Assembly: GCF_024699075.1 (NCBI RefSeq)
Contig: NZ_JAILQF010000035.1
Span: 1 to 8,985, forward strand
DNA from: Butyrivibrio sp.
GTDB lineage: Bacteria > Bacillota_A > Clostridia > Lachnospirales > Lachnospiraceae
DNA: 8,985 nucleotides
Reading direction: 5' to 3'
Shown one piece after another: positions 1-6,476 of this stretch. The notes below the pieces were generated by a model, which saw only the letters and a program-made list of their open reading frames with translations, was not told where the DNA came from and searched no databases. A program made the translations under genes and the position numbers. Within the stretch, counting starts at the first letter, position 1. Every line of letters begins with the position of its first letter.

Positions 1-277
1 CATAGCTTAAGAATATTCCTTCTTCGCCTCCGAGATATCTCGTATCAAAAAATCTCGCCAAAGCAAACAATAATACCAGCCGGAATAGAGTGAAAACCAC
101 TTTCTCTTTTGACGATGGAGACTGAATGATCATATAAAACAAAATACTGCACAAAAACGGAAGCAGGATAAGTAGAAGCAAAAAGCCCCATACACCCGTT
201 AGACATGATAGAAGAAATAAATAATCTGTTATTAAGGCTAGCAGGATTATTTCTATTGCTTTAATATATTTTTTCAT
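1..277 (-). CDS. Partial membrane protein of unknown function (N-terminal 92 residues)
   Basis: The reading frame is open from an ATG at 277-275 to the left edge, so only the N-terminus is seen. A strong AGGAGG lies at 297-292, 14 bases from the ATG, which is somewhat far. An in-frame TGA three codons upstream rules out an earlier start. The protein begins MKKYIKAIEIILLALITDY and has about three hydrophobic stretches (roughly residues 7-24, 27-51 and 60-76), split by a polar segment PSSKEKV. This indicates an integral membrane protein. I do not recognise the family. It lies downstream of yggS in the same direction, but the hairpin-rich element between them makes co-transcription uncertain. 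Confidence 0.6.
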   Translation of the reverse strand, partial: MKKYIKAIEIILLALITDYLFLLSCLTGVWGFLLLLILLPFLCSILFYMIIQSPSSKEKVVFTLFRLVLLFALARFFDTRYLGGEEGIFLSY

Positions 278-396
278 TGTATTTCAGCTATCCTCCTTTA
301 TTAAACTCGCAAACGCTTCGCTTTTTGCTCGTTATAAAATCGATGCTAACGCAGCTCTATCTCACTTATATTGGTATTATTCAAATATTATGAGGT

Positions 397-623
397 AGGT
401 GTCAAAAGTTCCTTTTGACACCTTATGACTAACGGATTGTTCCGTTTCTTCGAAACTCTCACATCTACGTTCCACTCCGGTCGGCGCAAAACAGACATCC
501 CCCGGATGTCTTGCGCCCTAAAACATTCGCAAATCCGCACTACGTGCTACTTTGCTCATGTTTTGCGGGTCATAAATTCATATTCGATTTCGAGCAAGCT
601 CGAATCGAAATGACTTTTGACCC
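397..623. repeat. Hairpin-dense repeat-like element
   Basis: Five hairpins follow one another almost without a gap. H1 is 397-423, a 12-base perfect palindrome with a TTC loop. H2 is 431-446 (AACGGA/TCCGTT), overlapping an alternative GTTTC/GAAAC hairpin at 444-456. H3 is 483-517 (GGCGCAA and GACATCC with their complements, loop CCC, four-base bulge). H4 is 520-564, a symmetric three-part stem with matched internal loops. H5 is 567-623 (GGGTCA/TGACCC outer stem enclosing an inner stem at 585-607). The two ends share a related sequence in inverted form (GTCAAAAGT at the left, ACTTTTGACCC at the right). The layout resembles interspersed REP/MITE-like elements, and the H3 motif is of a kind I associate with Lachnospiraceae genomes. 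That association is from memory. A structured RNA is the alternative. The 62-codon frame inside it is not a credible gene. Confidence 0.6.
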
Positions 624-637
624 TTGCATCATTTTAA

Positions 638-1336
638 TTATACAGCATAATTTCTTTCGCCGAAAATTCCTGTGCCAACACGTATAAGTGTTGCGCCCTC
701 TTCTACTGCAACCTCATAATCGCCGGTCATACCCATTGAAAGAGTATCCATAGGCTCTTTAGTAAGCTTCATCTCATTAGCTTTATTAAGAAGTTCTCTA
801 AGTCCTTTAAAATACTGTCTGTTAGACTCCGGATCTTCTGTATAAGGAGCAATAGTCATAAGACCACGTATTCTTATATGTTCAAAGTCTTTGATAGAGT
901 CTACAAATGGTATACATTCTTCGGGAGTAAGACCAAATTTGGTGTCTTCTCCTGCCATATTCACTTCGCACAAAATATCCATAACAATATCATGCTTTGC
1001 TGCCTGCTTCTCTATCTCCTGTGCAAGCTTTAGATTATCTACAGAATGTATCATATCTACCATACCCGGAAGATATTTAACTTTGTTATTCTGAAGATGT
1101 CCGATCATATGCCAGTGAAGATCTTCCTTGATCTTGGAAGTCTTATCACGAAGCTCCTGAACTTTATTTTCTCCAAAAACTTTTATTCCGTAATCCATAG
1201 CCTCTCTTATATCAGATACCGGCTTGGTCTTACTTACAGCTATAAGTGTTACAGAATCACGAGACCTTTGTGCTCTGTCACATGCTGCCTGAATCTTCTT
1301 TTCAACTGCATCTAGATTATCTGTAATATTACTCAT
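638..1336 (-). CDS. yggS: YggS family pyridoxal phosphate homeostasis protein
   Basis: This 232-residue protein is the usual length for the YggS/YlmE/PROSC family. These are single-domain PLP-binding TIM-barrel proteins without known catalysis that buffer free PLP and affect amino-acid and keto-acid balance in the cytosol. The PLP lysine is K36 in AVSKTKP. Family motifs follow: FGENKVQEL, HMIGHLQNNK, HSVDN, and the phosphate-binding C-terminal block SMGMTGDYEVAVEEGATLIRVGTGIFG. I chose the ATG at 1336 because GTGAGG at 1348-1343 is well placed as its ribosome binding site. The in-frame GTG at 1348 is part of that site. In many Firmicutes this gene sits beside sepF in a division cluster, but here it stands alone. 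An extended -10 promoter lies just upstream. No clear terminator follows, although the hairpin element begins 15 bases past the stop. Confidence 0.95.
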   Translation of the reverse strand: MSNITDNLDAVEKKIQAACDRAQRSRDSVTLIAVSKTKPVSDIREAMDYGIKVFGENKVQELRDKTSKIKEDLHWHMIGHLQNNKVKYLPGMVDMIHSVDNLKLAQEIEKQAAKHDIVMDILCEVNMAGEDTKFGLTPEECIPFVDSIKDFEHIRIRGLMTIAPYTEDPESNRQYFKGLRELLNKANEMKLTKEPMDTLSMGMTGDYEVAVEEGATLIRVGTGIFGERNYAV

Positions 1337-1369
1337 GGTACGCCTCACTATTTATTGTTTTACTTTAAC

Positions 1370-1378
1370 ATTCTACCA
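1370..1378 (-). promoter_or_regulatory. Extended -10 promoter for yggS
   Basis: On the minus strand, TGG followed by TAGAAT (1375-1370) makes a TGn extended -10 element. It puts the transcript start near 1363 and leaves a leader of about 27 bases before the ATG at 1336. At 17-base spacing the -35 position (1398-1393) reads ATGCAT, which is not consensus, so the extended -10 or an activator would have to compensate. The element overlaps the end of one copy of the 25-base repeated module. Confidence 0.5.
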
Positions 1379-1457
1379 CACTGCCCCAAACCATGCATCC
1401 ATGCATGGGGGCAGTACTTGTAAAATCCTTTTTACCACACTGCCACGGACCATGCAT
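1374..1457. repeat. Pair of 25-base direct repeats with a hairpin
   Basis: The stretches 1374-1398 and 1433-1457 match at 22 of 25 positions and are offset by 59 bases. Both open with TACCACACTGCC and close with CCATGCAT. Between them is a hairpin, ACTGCCCC (1380-1387) with GGGGCAGT (1408-1415), enclosing two ATGCAT palindromes at 1393-1398 and 1401-1406. On the minus strand each repeat ends in TGTGGTA, running into TAGAAT in one copy and TAAAAA in the other. The repeats could be regulator sites, duplicated promoter modules or remnants of a small repeat. A 62-codon minus-strand frame across them has no gene-like features. Confidence 0.55.
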
Positions 1458-1499
1458 CGTACCTAAATAGTTTATTTTCAGTTTAATTTCAGATAAAGG

Positions 1500-1528
1500 T
1501 TGTACCATAAATTTGTTTTTGGTAAAAT
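1500..1528 (+). promoter_or_regulatory. Sigma-A-type promoter for the lipoprotein gene
   Basis: TTGTAC at 1500-1505 and TAAAAT at 1523-1528 are separated by exactly 17 bases. The predicted transcript start is near 1535, giving a leader of about 80 bases before the ATG at 1614. Confidence 0.65.
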
Positions 1529-1533
1529 AGATA

Positions 1534-1597
1534 GGCAGGTTTTTTCCTGCCACAAAACTAAACGGACTGTCTTCCCCTATTTTACTAAACGGCAGTC
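1534..1597 (+). promoter_or_regulatory. Structured 5' leader of the lipoprotein gene
   Basis: The predicted transcript opens with a hairpin, GGCAGG (1534-1539) and CCTGCC (1546-1551), with a T6 loop. Two direct copies of ACTAAACGG follow at 1557-1565 and 1584-1592. GACTG at 1565-1569 can pair with CAGTC at 1593-1597, just before the weak ribosome binding site AGAAAGAG (1598-1605). A 5' hairpin that stabilises the mRNA, an operator at the start point or weak translational control are all possible. I recognise no known riboswitch. Confidence 0.35.
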
Positions 1598-1613
1598 AGA
1601 AAGAGTATTGATT

Positions 1614-2765
1614 ATGAAAAAAAGATTTGCTTCTCTTTTTGTAACAGGTCTTTGTGCAGCTATGATCGCAGGATGTGGTTCAGATGACAGCACTCAGACA
1701 TCTGGTATCGGATCATCAGCAACTGCAGTTGAAACACCTACTGTTTCAGCTACAACAGAGACTTCTACTGAAGAGGTCGCAGAAGAAGTTGCAACAACCG
1801 AAGTTCCTGAAGGAATGTACCTTAGCGAACTAACAGGCGAGCCTATCGACGAGTCTTTAAAAGACCAGCGTCCTATCGCTGTTATGGTTGACAACGAACT
1901 TACAGCTCTTCCTCACTACGGAACAGCTGAAGCAGACATCGTTTATGAGCTTATGAACAGCACTAAGAACAACCGTATCACACGTCTTATGTGCATCTTC
2001 AAGGACTGGGAGTCTATTGAACAGCTCGGAAGTATCAGAAGTACAAGACCTACAAACATCGTACTTGCTGCTGAGTTCAACGCAGTACTTTGCCACGATG
2101 GTGGTCCTTACTACAACGACAGCTACTTCGCACAGGATCTCTTCGCAGATCACTTCTCAGGTATCTTCTCTCGTGTAAACAATGGTAAGTCACGTGAGTT
2201 TACAGAGTATATCGTATCAGGAGATCTTGACAGTGCATTCTCAAATTCAAGCATCTCAACAACATACAATGAGAATCGTTTTGATGATGGCGAGAAGTTC
2301 TACTTTACAGATTATGGTACAACAGTAGATCTTTCAGCAGAGGGAACAGAAGTTTCTGACGTTACAGAAGTTGTTCTTCCTTTCTATCACAACAGCTCAA
2401 CTCTTAAGTACAACGAAGAGACACAGATGTATGAATACTATGAATATGGTGAAATCCATCTCGATGCTGAAGATGATGAGCCACTTGCATTCGATAATGT
2501 AATCCTTCAGAATACAAGCCACTCACAGCTCGATGAGAACGGATACCTCGTATACAACTATCTTGATAGTGGTGAAGAGTGCACAGGTTACTACCTTACA
2601 AAGGGTCAGTGCATCCCGATCTACTGGATCAAGGGATCACAGGATGCTCTTACATACTACTTCACAGATTCTTCTTACTCACAGGAGCTCCAGATCAACA
2701 CAGGTAAGACATATGTAGCTCTTGTTCCTCGTGATACATGGGATGAAGTTGAACTCAACAACTAA
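1614..2765 (+). CDS. DUF3048 (YerB-like) lipoprotein
   Basis: The 383-residue product starts MKKRFASLFVTGLCAAMIAGC. Its lipobox IAGC makes C21 the lipidated cysteine, so the protein should be anchored on the outer face of the membrane. Residues about 22-65 are a Ser/Thr/Glu-rich linker. The N-terminal DUF3048 domain follows, shown by RPIAVMVDNE, ADIVYELM, GSIRSTRP and the HDGGPYY region. The C-terminal domain ends with GKTYVALVPRDTWDEVEL. DUF3048 proteins such as Bacillus subtilis YerB have no settled biochemical role. The upstream in-frame extension to 1500 is rejected because it overlaps the promoter and would hide the signal peptide. Codon choice is strongly biased (CGT for Arg, AAC, TAC, TTC, ATC), unlike the AT-rich operon next door, which suggests high expression. 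The gene is monocistronic, with its own promoter and terminator. Confidence 0.92.
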   Translation: MKKRFASLFVTGLCAAMIAGCGSDDSTQTSGIGSSATAVETPTVSATTETSTEEVAEEVATTEVPEGMYLSELTGEPIDESLKDQRPIAVMVDNELTALPHYGTAEADIVYELMNSTKNNRITRLMCIFKDWESIEQLGSIRSTRPTNIVLAAEFNAVLCHDGGPYYNDSYFAQDLFADHFSGIFSRVNNGKSREFTEYIVSGDLDSAFSNSSISTTYNENRFDDGEKFYFTDYGTTVDLSAEGTEVSDVTEVVLPFYHNSSTLKYNEETQMYEYYEYGEIHLDAEDDEPLAFDNVILQNTSHSQLDENGYLVYNYLDSGEECTGYYLTKGQCIPIYWIKGSQDALTYYFTDSSYSQELQINTGKTYVALVPRDTWDEVELNN

Positions 2766-2790
2766 TCCACCTGTTTAAACACAGACATTC

Positions 2791-2825
2791 AAAAGGCAGT
2801 ACATGAATTTCATGTACTGCCTTTT
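2791..2825. terminator. Bidirectional rho-independent terminator
   Basis: Arms 2795-2806 and 2810-2821 pair perfectly over 12 bases (GGCAGTACATGA and its complement) with a three-base loop. They are flanked by AAAA on the left and TTTTTT on the right, so the stem can extend and a T tract follows on either strand. It ends the lipoprotein transcript (stop at 2765) and sits 56 bases past the stop of the convergent dehydrogenase gene, so it probably serves both. Confidence 0.9.
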
Positions 2826-2880
2826 TTATACTCAAACTTCTCGCTTACTAATAAGTTACTTCCCTTGCAATTTGATTATT

Positions 2881-3594
2881 TTATTTTCTTTTTATTCTGT
2901 GAAGCTGAGGTCTTATAACCATCTGAGGTATCGCTACTCCGTAAGGTCTTTCAAGGATATACTTTACCGCTTCTGCAACCTCTTTTGGATCAAGGCCTGC
3001 ATCTACCGCATCATCCGCTTCAAAGTCAGCGTTTCTGTATAGATTTGTTCTTGTCATATCAGGCATTATAGTTGTGACTCTTACGCCGTATTTTCTTGCT
3101 TCTTCAAAAATGCTGTTACCAAAACTAAGAAGTCCCGCCTTTATGGCACCATAAGCTGCGCCATGAGGATTTGAAGATGAAATCGCAGTTACAGATGAGA
3201 TGTTTATGATAGTTCCACCATTTTTCTTAAAGTCTCTTAGAAGCATCTGTGCAAGTATCATTGGAGCTTCAAGATTGGTTCTTACCATTTTACTGATTTT
3301 ATCAGGACCAATCTCCTCATGAAGTCCATACCAGGCGCATCCTGCATTATTGATCAAAATGCCAATCTCCGCTTCCTTCCTGATCTCTTTGACTTTATAT
3401 GTAAGATCTTTAGTATCGGTAATATCACAGACTATTTTTTCAAATAATGAATTATTTAAAAGCTCCTTGTCTGTCTTTTCAAAGTCTCTTCCAATACCAA
3501 AAACTCTGTATCCCGTAGAGCAAAGCATAAGAGCAATCTTCTCTCCTATGCCTGATGATGCACCTGTAAGAATGACATTTTTATTTTCGCTCAT
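2881..3594 (-). CDS. Short-chain dehydrogenase/reductase (SDR) family oxidoreductase
   Basis: The protein has 237 residues, typical of classical SDRs, and a Rossmann fold covers the whole chain. Visible motifs are the cofactor glycine motif TGASSGIG (10-17), CDITD (56-60) for the adenine pocket, NNAG (82-85), the catalytic serine in NISSV (131-135), and Y148-x3-K152 in AAYGAIKAG. R36 in GIGRD, just after the second strand, is compatible with an NADP(H) preference; this is an inference. The PDMTRT segment (178-183) corresponds to the usual PG-x-TxT loop. The substrate cannot be told from sequence. AAAGGAG lies 4 bases before the ATG. The gene starts 26 bases after the radical SAM gene and is probably the last gene of that operon, ending at the shared terminator. 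Confidence 0.92.
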   Translation of the reverse strand: MSENKNVILTGASSGIGEKIALMLCSTGYRVFGIGRDFEKTDKELLNNSLFEKIVCDITDTKDLTYKVKEIRKEAEIGILINNAGCAWYGLHEEIGPDKISKMVRTNLEAPMILAQMLLRDFKKNGGTIINISSVTAISSSNPHGAAYGAIKAGLLSFGNSIFEEARKYGVRVTTIMPDMTRTNLYRNADFEADDAVDAGLDPKEVAEAVKYILERPYGVAIPQMVIRPQLHRIKRK

Positions 3595-3620
3595 ACTACT
3601 CCTTTAATAAGTATTACTGA

Positions 3621-4661
3621 TCATTCCGCCCATCTGAATATTTCAGCATCAGGACATATTTTTCTTATCTCGCCTGTCAAAAAAATCTCCATCTCATCAA
3701 CAAGATCATCAGGATAATGATAGTATCCTTCATCAAGTACAAATGGATACTGAACAGCCGCTGATAATGGCATTGCTTTTCTCATCTTCTTAAGATAAGA
3801 TTCTGATATTCTAAAGCTTCCAACGCTAAAATCCCTGATTTTAACCATATCGATTGATTTTTGAACATCCCGTATCATTTTTCCATATATATCTTTCCAT
3901 GAAGGTATATATATCATAGGATCAAAGCAAAGTCTGACAGGCCATCCGCTTTCAAGATAATGTGACGCCGCTTCAAGCCTTTGCCTCATACTGGCAGAAC
4001 CATGCTCAAACTTTGCTATTACCGGTTCAGGTGAAATTGTCCATGCAAAGATCACTCTGTCGCAAGGCTCTATATTAAGATCTTTTCTGCCACACTTTGT
4101 ACGTATCTCTATTGTCAGATTCTTGTGTTTTTTAGTAAATTCTGTCCATTCCAGAACAAATCCTGTAAGATTATCGATTGCCATAAGATCAGTATCGTAA
4201 GATACGCACAGATACACAGGAAACTTTTCTAAGAGCTCTTCAACCTCTTTAAAAATATCTTCAATATTTACAAATATAACAAGATTTCCTGACGGATACA
4301 TTCCCTTCAGATAGCAATATTCGCAGTCATACAGGCAGTTCATTATACAAGAAGTATAATAAAAGTGGCTATTACCAAAATCCTGACAAACCGGTGCTCC
4401 ATCATACACAAGACGTCCTTTTTTAGCAGCAAGGATCAGATTCCTTGATGAATGCTGAAGAATAAAATCCTGCCTCTTTCTGTTAAAAACATCTTTATAA
4501 TGATCGATCACAATAATACGAGAATCTGGAAAGTGTTCTATGATTGACTTTACTCTTTGGTTATTAAGTATTTCTTTTTCTATATAAATATGTTTGAAGG
4601 CACCCTGAACGCTACCTCCAAAGGATCTCTCTATATTAATCACTATAAATCTCTCTTCCAA
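3621..4661 (-). CDS. SPL-family (spore photoproduct lyase-like) radical SAM protein
   Basis: The product has 346 residues, close to the family norm of about 340. The cluster-binding motif is C109-x3-C113-x2-C116, the CX3CX2C spacing typical of SPL. It is preceded by a DFGNSHFYYTSCIMNC region that matches the family entry to the cluster loop. Tyrosines in CEYCY (115, 117) match the pair proposed to relay hydrogen in Bacillus SPL. The block DLMAIDNLTG (158-167) matches the SPL segment after the catalytic cysteine. The residue expected to be that cysteine is Y155, although C152 lies three residues earlier. The substrate may thus differ from spore photoproduct. The start is uncertain. It may be TTG at 4661 with AGGG upstream, giving a 19-base overlap with the nucleosidase gene, or GTG at 4643, whose G is shared with the upstream TAG stop and which is preceded by GGAAGAGAG. 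There is no early ATG. Confidence 0.85.
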   Translation of the reverse strand: MEERFIVINIERSFGGSVQGAFKHIYIEKEILNNQRVKSIIEHFPDSRIIVIDHYKDVFNRKRQDFILQHSSRNLILAAKKGRLVYDGAPVCQDFGNSHFYYTSCIMNCLYDCEYCYLKGMYPSGNLVIFVNIEDIFKEVEELLEKFPVYLCVSYDTDLMAIDNLTGFVLEWTEFTKKHKNLTIEIRTKCGRKDLNIEPCDRVIFAWTISPEPVIAKFEHGSASMRQRLEAASHYLESGWPVRLCFDPMIYIPSWKDIYGKMIRDVQKSIDMVKIRDFSVGSFRISESYLKKMRKAMPLSAAVQYPFVLDEGYYHYPDDLVDEMEIFLTGEIRKICPDAEIFRWAE

Positions 4662-5590
4662 ACAAAATCCCTGTGCATACTCTCGGAGTGTTTATCAATC
4701 ACATCTCCGTCTGATATATATTTCCTTATTATTTCAAGGATTCTCAGGCCCTGCCGCTTATCTTTACAAGGAAGCATTTGCTTATTTCGCAGATCTGAAA
4801 GCATTGTATTATAGTCTATCCCTGCTACATCTGCATATCTTAAAAGCTGCCTTATCTGAAACTGCATAGATACTGACGCGTGAAGTTCTTTACAAAGCCG
4901 ACTTTCTTCAGCATTATCTATACTTGTATCATCCAAAAAATGATTATGATCCTTAAGCATTTCAATATAATTGATAACTTCGTCTAAAGAATCCTCTGCC
5001 TTTGATCTGACAGAATCTGCCGTTATTCTGCCATCTCCCTTATCTGTCACAAATTTAAGAAAATGCATCTGATGAGGTCCTATAAAATGTGATGCTGCTT
5101 CATAAACAGCAGCTCCCTCCATGTCATACAAAACAGTAGTTGAGTATTCACCATAAGGATCTTTTGAAACGTCCCAAAAGCCTTGATCAAGCCCATTTTC
5201 AGCTTCATATATCTTACTTCCTGTTAGGATCATGGCTTCATCAAGATCAGATCTTAATAGCATATCCGGATAAAAAGCTCTTCCACTGTCTATATTAACC
5301 AGTTTATTACAAAGATAAAGTCCCTTGGATCCGGTATCTCCTTTACTGATAAGAGCACAGCTACCAATATTAAGCATCAAAATACTATCAAGACAAGTTT
5401 CATTTTCTGAAAAAACATAACCTACCGCCGTAGCCGCATTCAAAGGTCCTGGTCCTGTTATATACAGACATATATCTTTTTCATCATTATTATACTTTTT
5501 ATAATATTTATTTGCTTTATCCTGCTTTAGCTCCAGTGCTTTTATAAAAGGCTGCGCTTCAGGATATAGAGCACAAATAATACAAATCAT
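4643..5590 (-). CDS. Nucleoside phosphorylase/nucleosidase-fold protein with a C-terminal extension
   Basis: Residues 1 to about 212 look like the phosphorylase superfamily that includes MTA/SAH nucleosidase. The N-terminal strand ICALYPEAQPF carries E11 at the place of the nucleosidase catalytic glutamate. GPGPLNAA (46-53) is the glycine-rich loop, DMEGAAVYEAA (156-166) is the signature with M157/E158 for ribose contacts, and TDKGDG (182-187) holds the base-contacting aspartate D183. These residues favour cleavage of an adenosine-type nucleoside, but the substrate is inferred. Residues about 215-315 form an additional, probably helical region I cannot name. AAGGAAG sits 6 bases before the ATG. 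The gene is first in a minus-strand operon and overlaps or touches the SPL-like gene, so the two should be translationally coupled. Confidence 0.85.
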   Translation of the reverse strand: MICIICALYPEAQPFIKALELKQDKANKYYKKYNNDEKDICLYITGPGPLNAATAVGYVFSENETCLDSILMLNIGSCALISKGDTGSKGLYLCNKLVNIDSGRAFYPDMLLRSDLDEAMILTGSKIYEAENGLDQGFWDVSKDPYGEYSTTVLYDMEGAAVYEAASHFIGPHQMHFLKFVTDKGDGRITADSVRSKAEDSLDEVINYIEMLKDHNHFLDDTSIDNAEESRLCKELHASVSMQFQIRQLLRYADVAGIDYNTMLSDLRNKQMLPCKDKRQGLRILEIIRKYISDGDVIDKHSESMHRDFVWKRDL

Positions 5591-5971
5591 TTAAATCTTC
5601 CTTTTTTATGTCAAATAAACGTAATGATTCTTGATCAAATTCAGAATATCTCTCCGCATTTACGCATCAGATTTTCTCAAATAATTAATATCAATTATCA
5701 AAATAAAACTCAAGCATAATTATTTTCAGCTTTCAAGACTTGTGTTTTATACTGTCAGCTCATATGTTAAGGGCTGCCACAAGGGCAAAGTCAACACCTT
5801 ATTTTAGAAATAAATCATGCTTATGTTACAACAGGCAATCTATACCAAAAATCATTATACTACTAAGCTCCTATTCCTTGTATATAAGTGCTTTTCGAAA
5901 GCAATAATTGTACAAATCCAGTCATATAGTAAAAAATTCCGAATATTTTATCTCAAATCGTTTATTTGTGC
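5591..5971. other. A+T-rich divergent spacer without a gene
   Basis: This stretch separates the minus-strand nucleosidase operon from HU. It must hold the operon promoter, but I see no convincing -35/-10 pair. On the minus strand there are two TTGATA hexamers near 5699-5687, and a weak AT-rich inverted pair (ATAATT/AATTAT) spans 5681-5698. A 63-codon plus-strand frame at 5817-6008 runs into the HU promoter, has no ribosome binding site and is composition-driven. No RNA gene is recognised. Confidence 0.5.
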
Positions 5972-6000
5972 TTGTTTTTCTGATTATATAGTGCTAGAAT
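5972..6000 (+). promoter_or_regulatory. Promoter of the HU gene
   Basis: TTGTTT at 5972-5977 and TAGAAT at 5995-6000 have 17-base spacing. The transcript should start near 6007, giving a 40-base leader with a strong GGAGG site at 6033-6037. Confidence 0.7.
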
Positions 6001-6045
6001 GTGCTTAGTTGTTATAAATCCTAATAAAAGACGGAGGAAAAACAG

Positions 6046-6330
6046 ATGAACAAAGCAGAACTCGTTGATGCAATCGCAAAGCAGACAGGTCTTTCAAAGA
6101 AAGATTCTGAAAAAGCAGTTAAGGCATTGGTTGATGCTGTAACTAAGACACTCAAGAAAAAGGGTAAAGTACAGCTTGTTGGCTTTGGAACATTCGAAAC
6201 AGTTAAGAGAGCAGCAAGAAATGGTAAGAACCCTCAGACAGGCGCTACTATAAAGATTCCTGCAGCAGTTGCTCCTAAGTTCAAGGCTGGTAAGGCCCTC
6301 AAGGATGCTGTTAACGGCAAGAAGAAATAA
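6046..6330 (+). CDS. hup: HU family DNA-binding protein
   Basis: The 94-residue basic protein is full length for HU, the dimeric nucleoid protein that bends DNA. Residues 1-45 are the helical dimerisation part (MNKAELVDAIAKQTGLSKKD). VQLVGFGTFE (43-52) begins the sheet. The DNA-binding arm has RNGKNPQTG (58-66), including the proline that intercalates into DNA, and IKIPAAVAPKFKAGKALKDAV (69-89) closes the fold, followed by a short lysine tail. GGAGG lies 8 bases before the ATG. The gene is monocistronic. An IS3-family element lies about 40 bases past its stop and may have separated it from its native terminator, in which case the hairpin at 6410-6446 inside the IS would now end its transcript. 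Confidence 0.97.
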   Translation: MNKAELVDAIAKQTGLSKKDSEKAVKALVDAVTKTLKKKGKVQLVGFGTFETVKRAARNGKNPQTGATIKIPAAVAPKFKAGKALKDAVNGKKK

Positions 6331-6373
6331 TAACGAATTACCCAGCGGAGCGATCACTGAACAGGGGTCTGTC

Positions 6374-6397
6374 AAGTAGATAGGCCAAATAAACAAA
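6374..6397 (+). repeat. Left terminal inverted repeat of the IS
   Basis: It reads AAGTAGA, a divergent middle, then AAATAAACAAA. It matches the reverse complement of 8278-8301 at 18 of 24 positions, including AAGTAGA, AAATAA and CAAA. Confidence 0.65.
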
Positions 6398-6409
6398 ATA
6401 AGTCAAGAG

Positions 6410-6446
6410 AAAAGGTGATCACTTCATTAGAGGTGGTCACCTTTTT
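6410..6446 (+). terminator. Rho-independent terminator inside the IS left end
   Basis: Arms 6410-6425 and 6430-6445 form a stem of about 16 bases with two G-T pairs and an ATTA loop, followed by T's to 6446. It can end transcripts coming from HU before they run antisense through the transposase genes. Read on the minus strand it has AAAA at its base, giving TTTT after the stem, so it may also end the transposase mRNA. Confidence 0.75.
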
Positions 6447-6476
6447 AGATGCTAAAATCATATAGATTTGGAAATG

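Noticed and set aside
425..613. 62-codon plus-strand frame in the hairpin element
   Set aside because: It has no ribosome binding site, its codons are dictated by the palindromes, and it resembles no known protein.
1374..1457. CRISPR-like repeat pair
   Set aside because: There are only two imperfect copies, one spacer-sized gap that itself contains a hairpin, and no cas genes nearby.
1365..1553. 62-codon minus-strand frame across the repeats upstream of yggS
   Set aside because: It runs over the 25-base repeats and the lipoprotein promoter on the other strand and has no ribosome binding site.
1500..1613. 38-residue N-terminal extension of the lipoprotein
   Set aside because: It overlaps the predicted promoter and leader hairpin, and would bury a textbook lipoprotein signal that starts at 1614.
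5650..5780. Possible riboswitch or small RNA before the nucleosidase operon
   Set aside because: Only short AT-rich inverted pairs are present. No known riboswitch core or terminator/antiterminator arrangement could be drawn.
5817..6008. 63-codon plus-strand frame upstream of HU
   Set aside because: It is AT-driven, overlaps the HU promoter and lacks a ribosome binding site.
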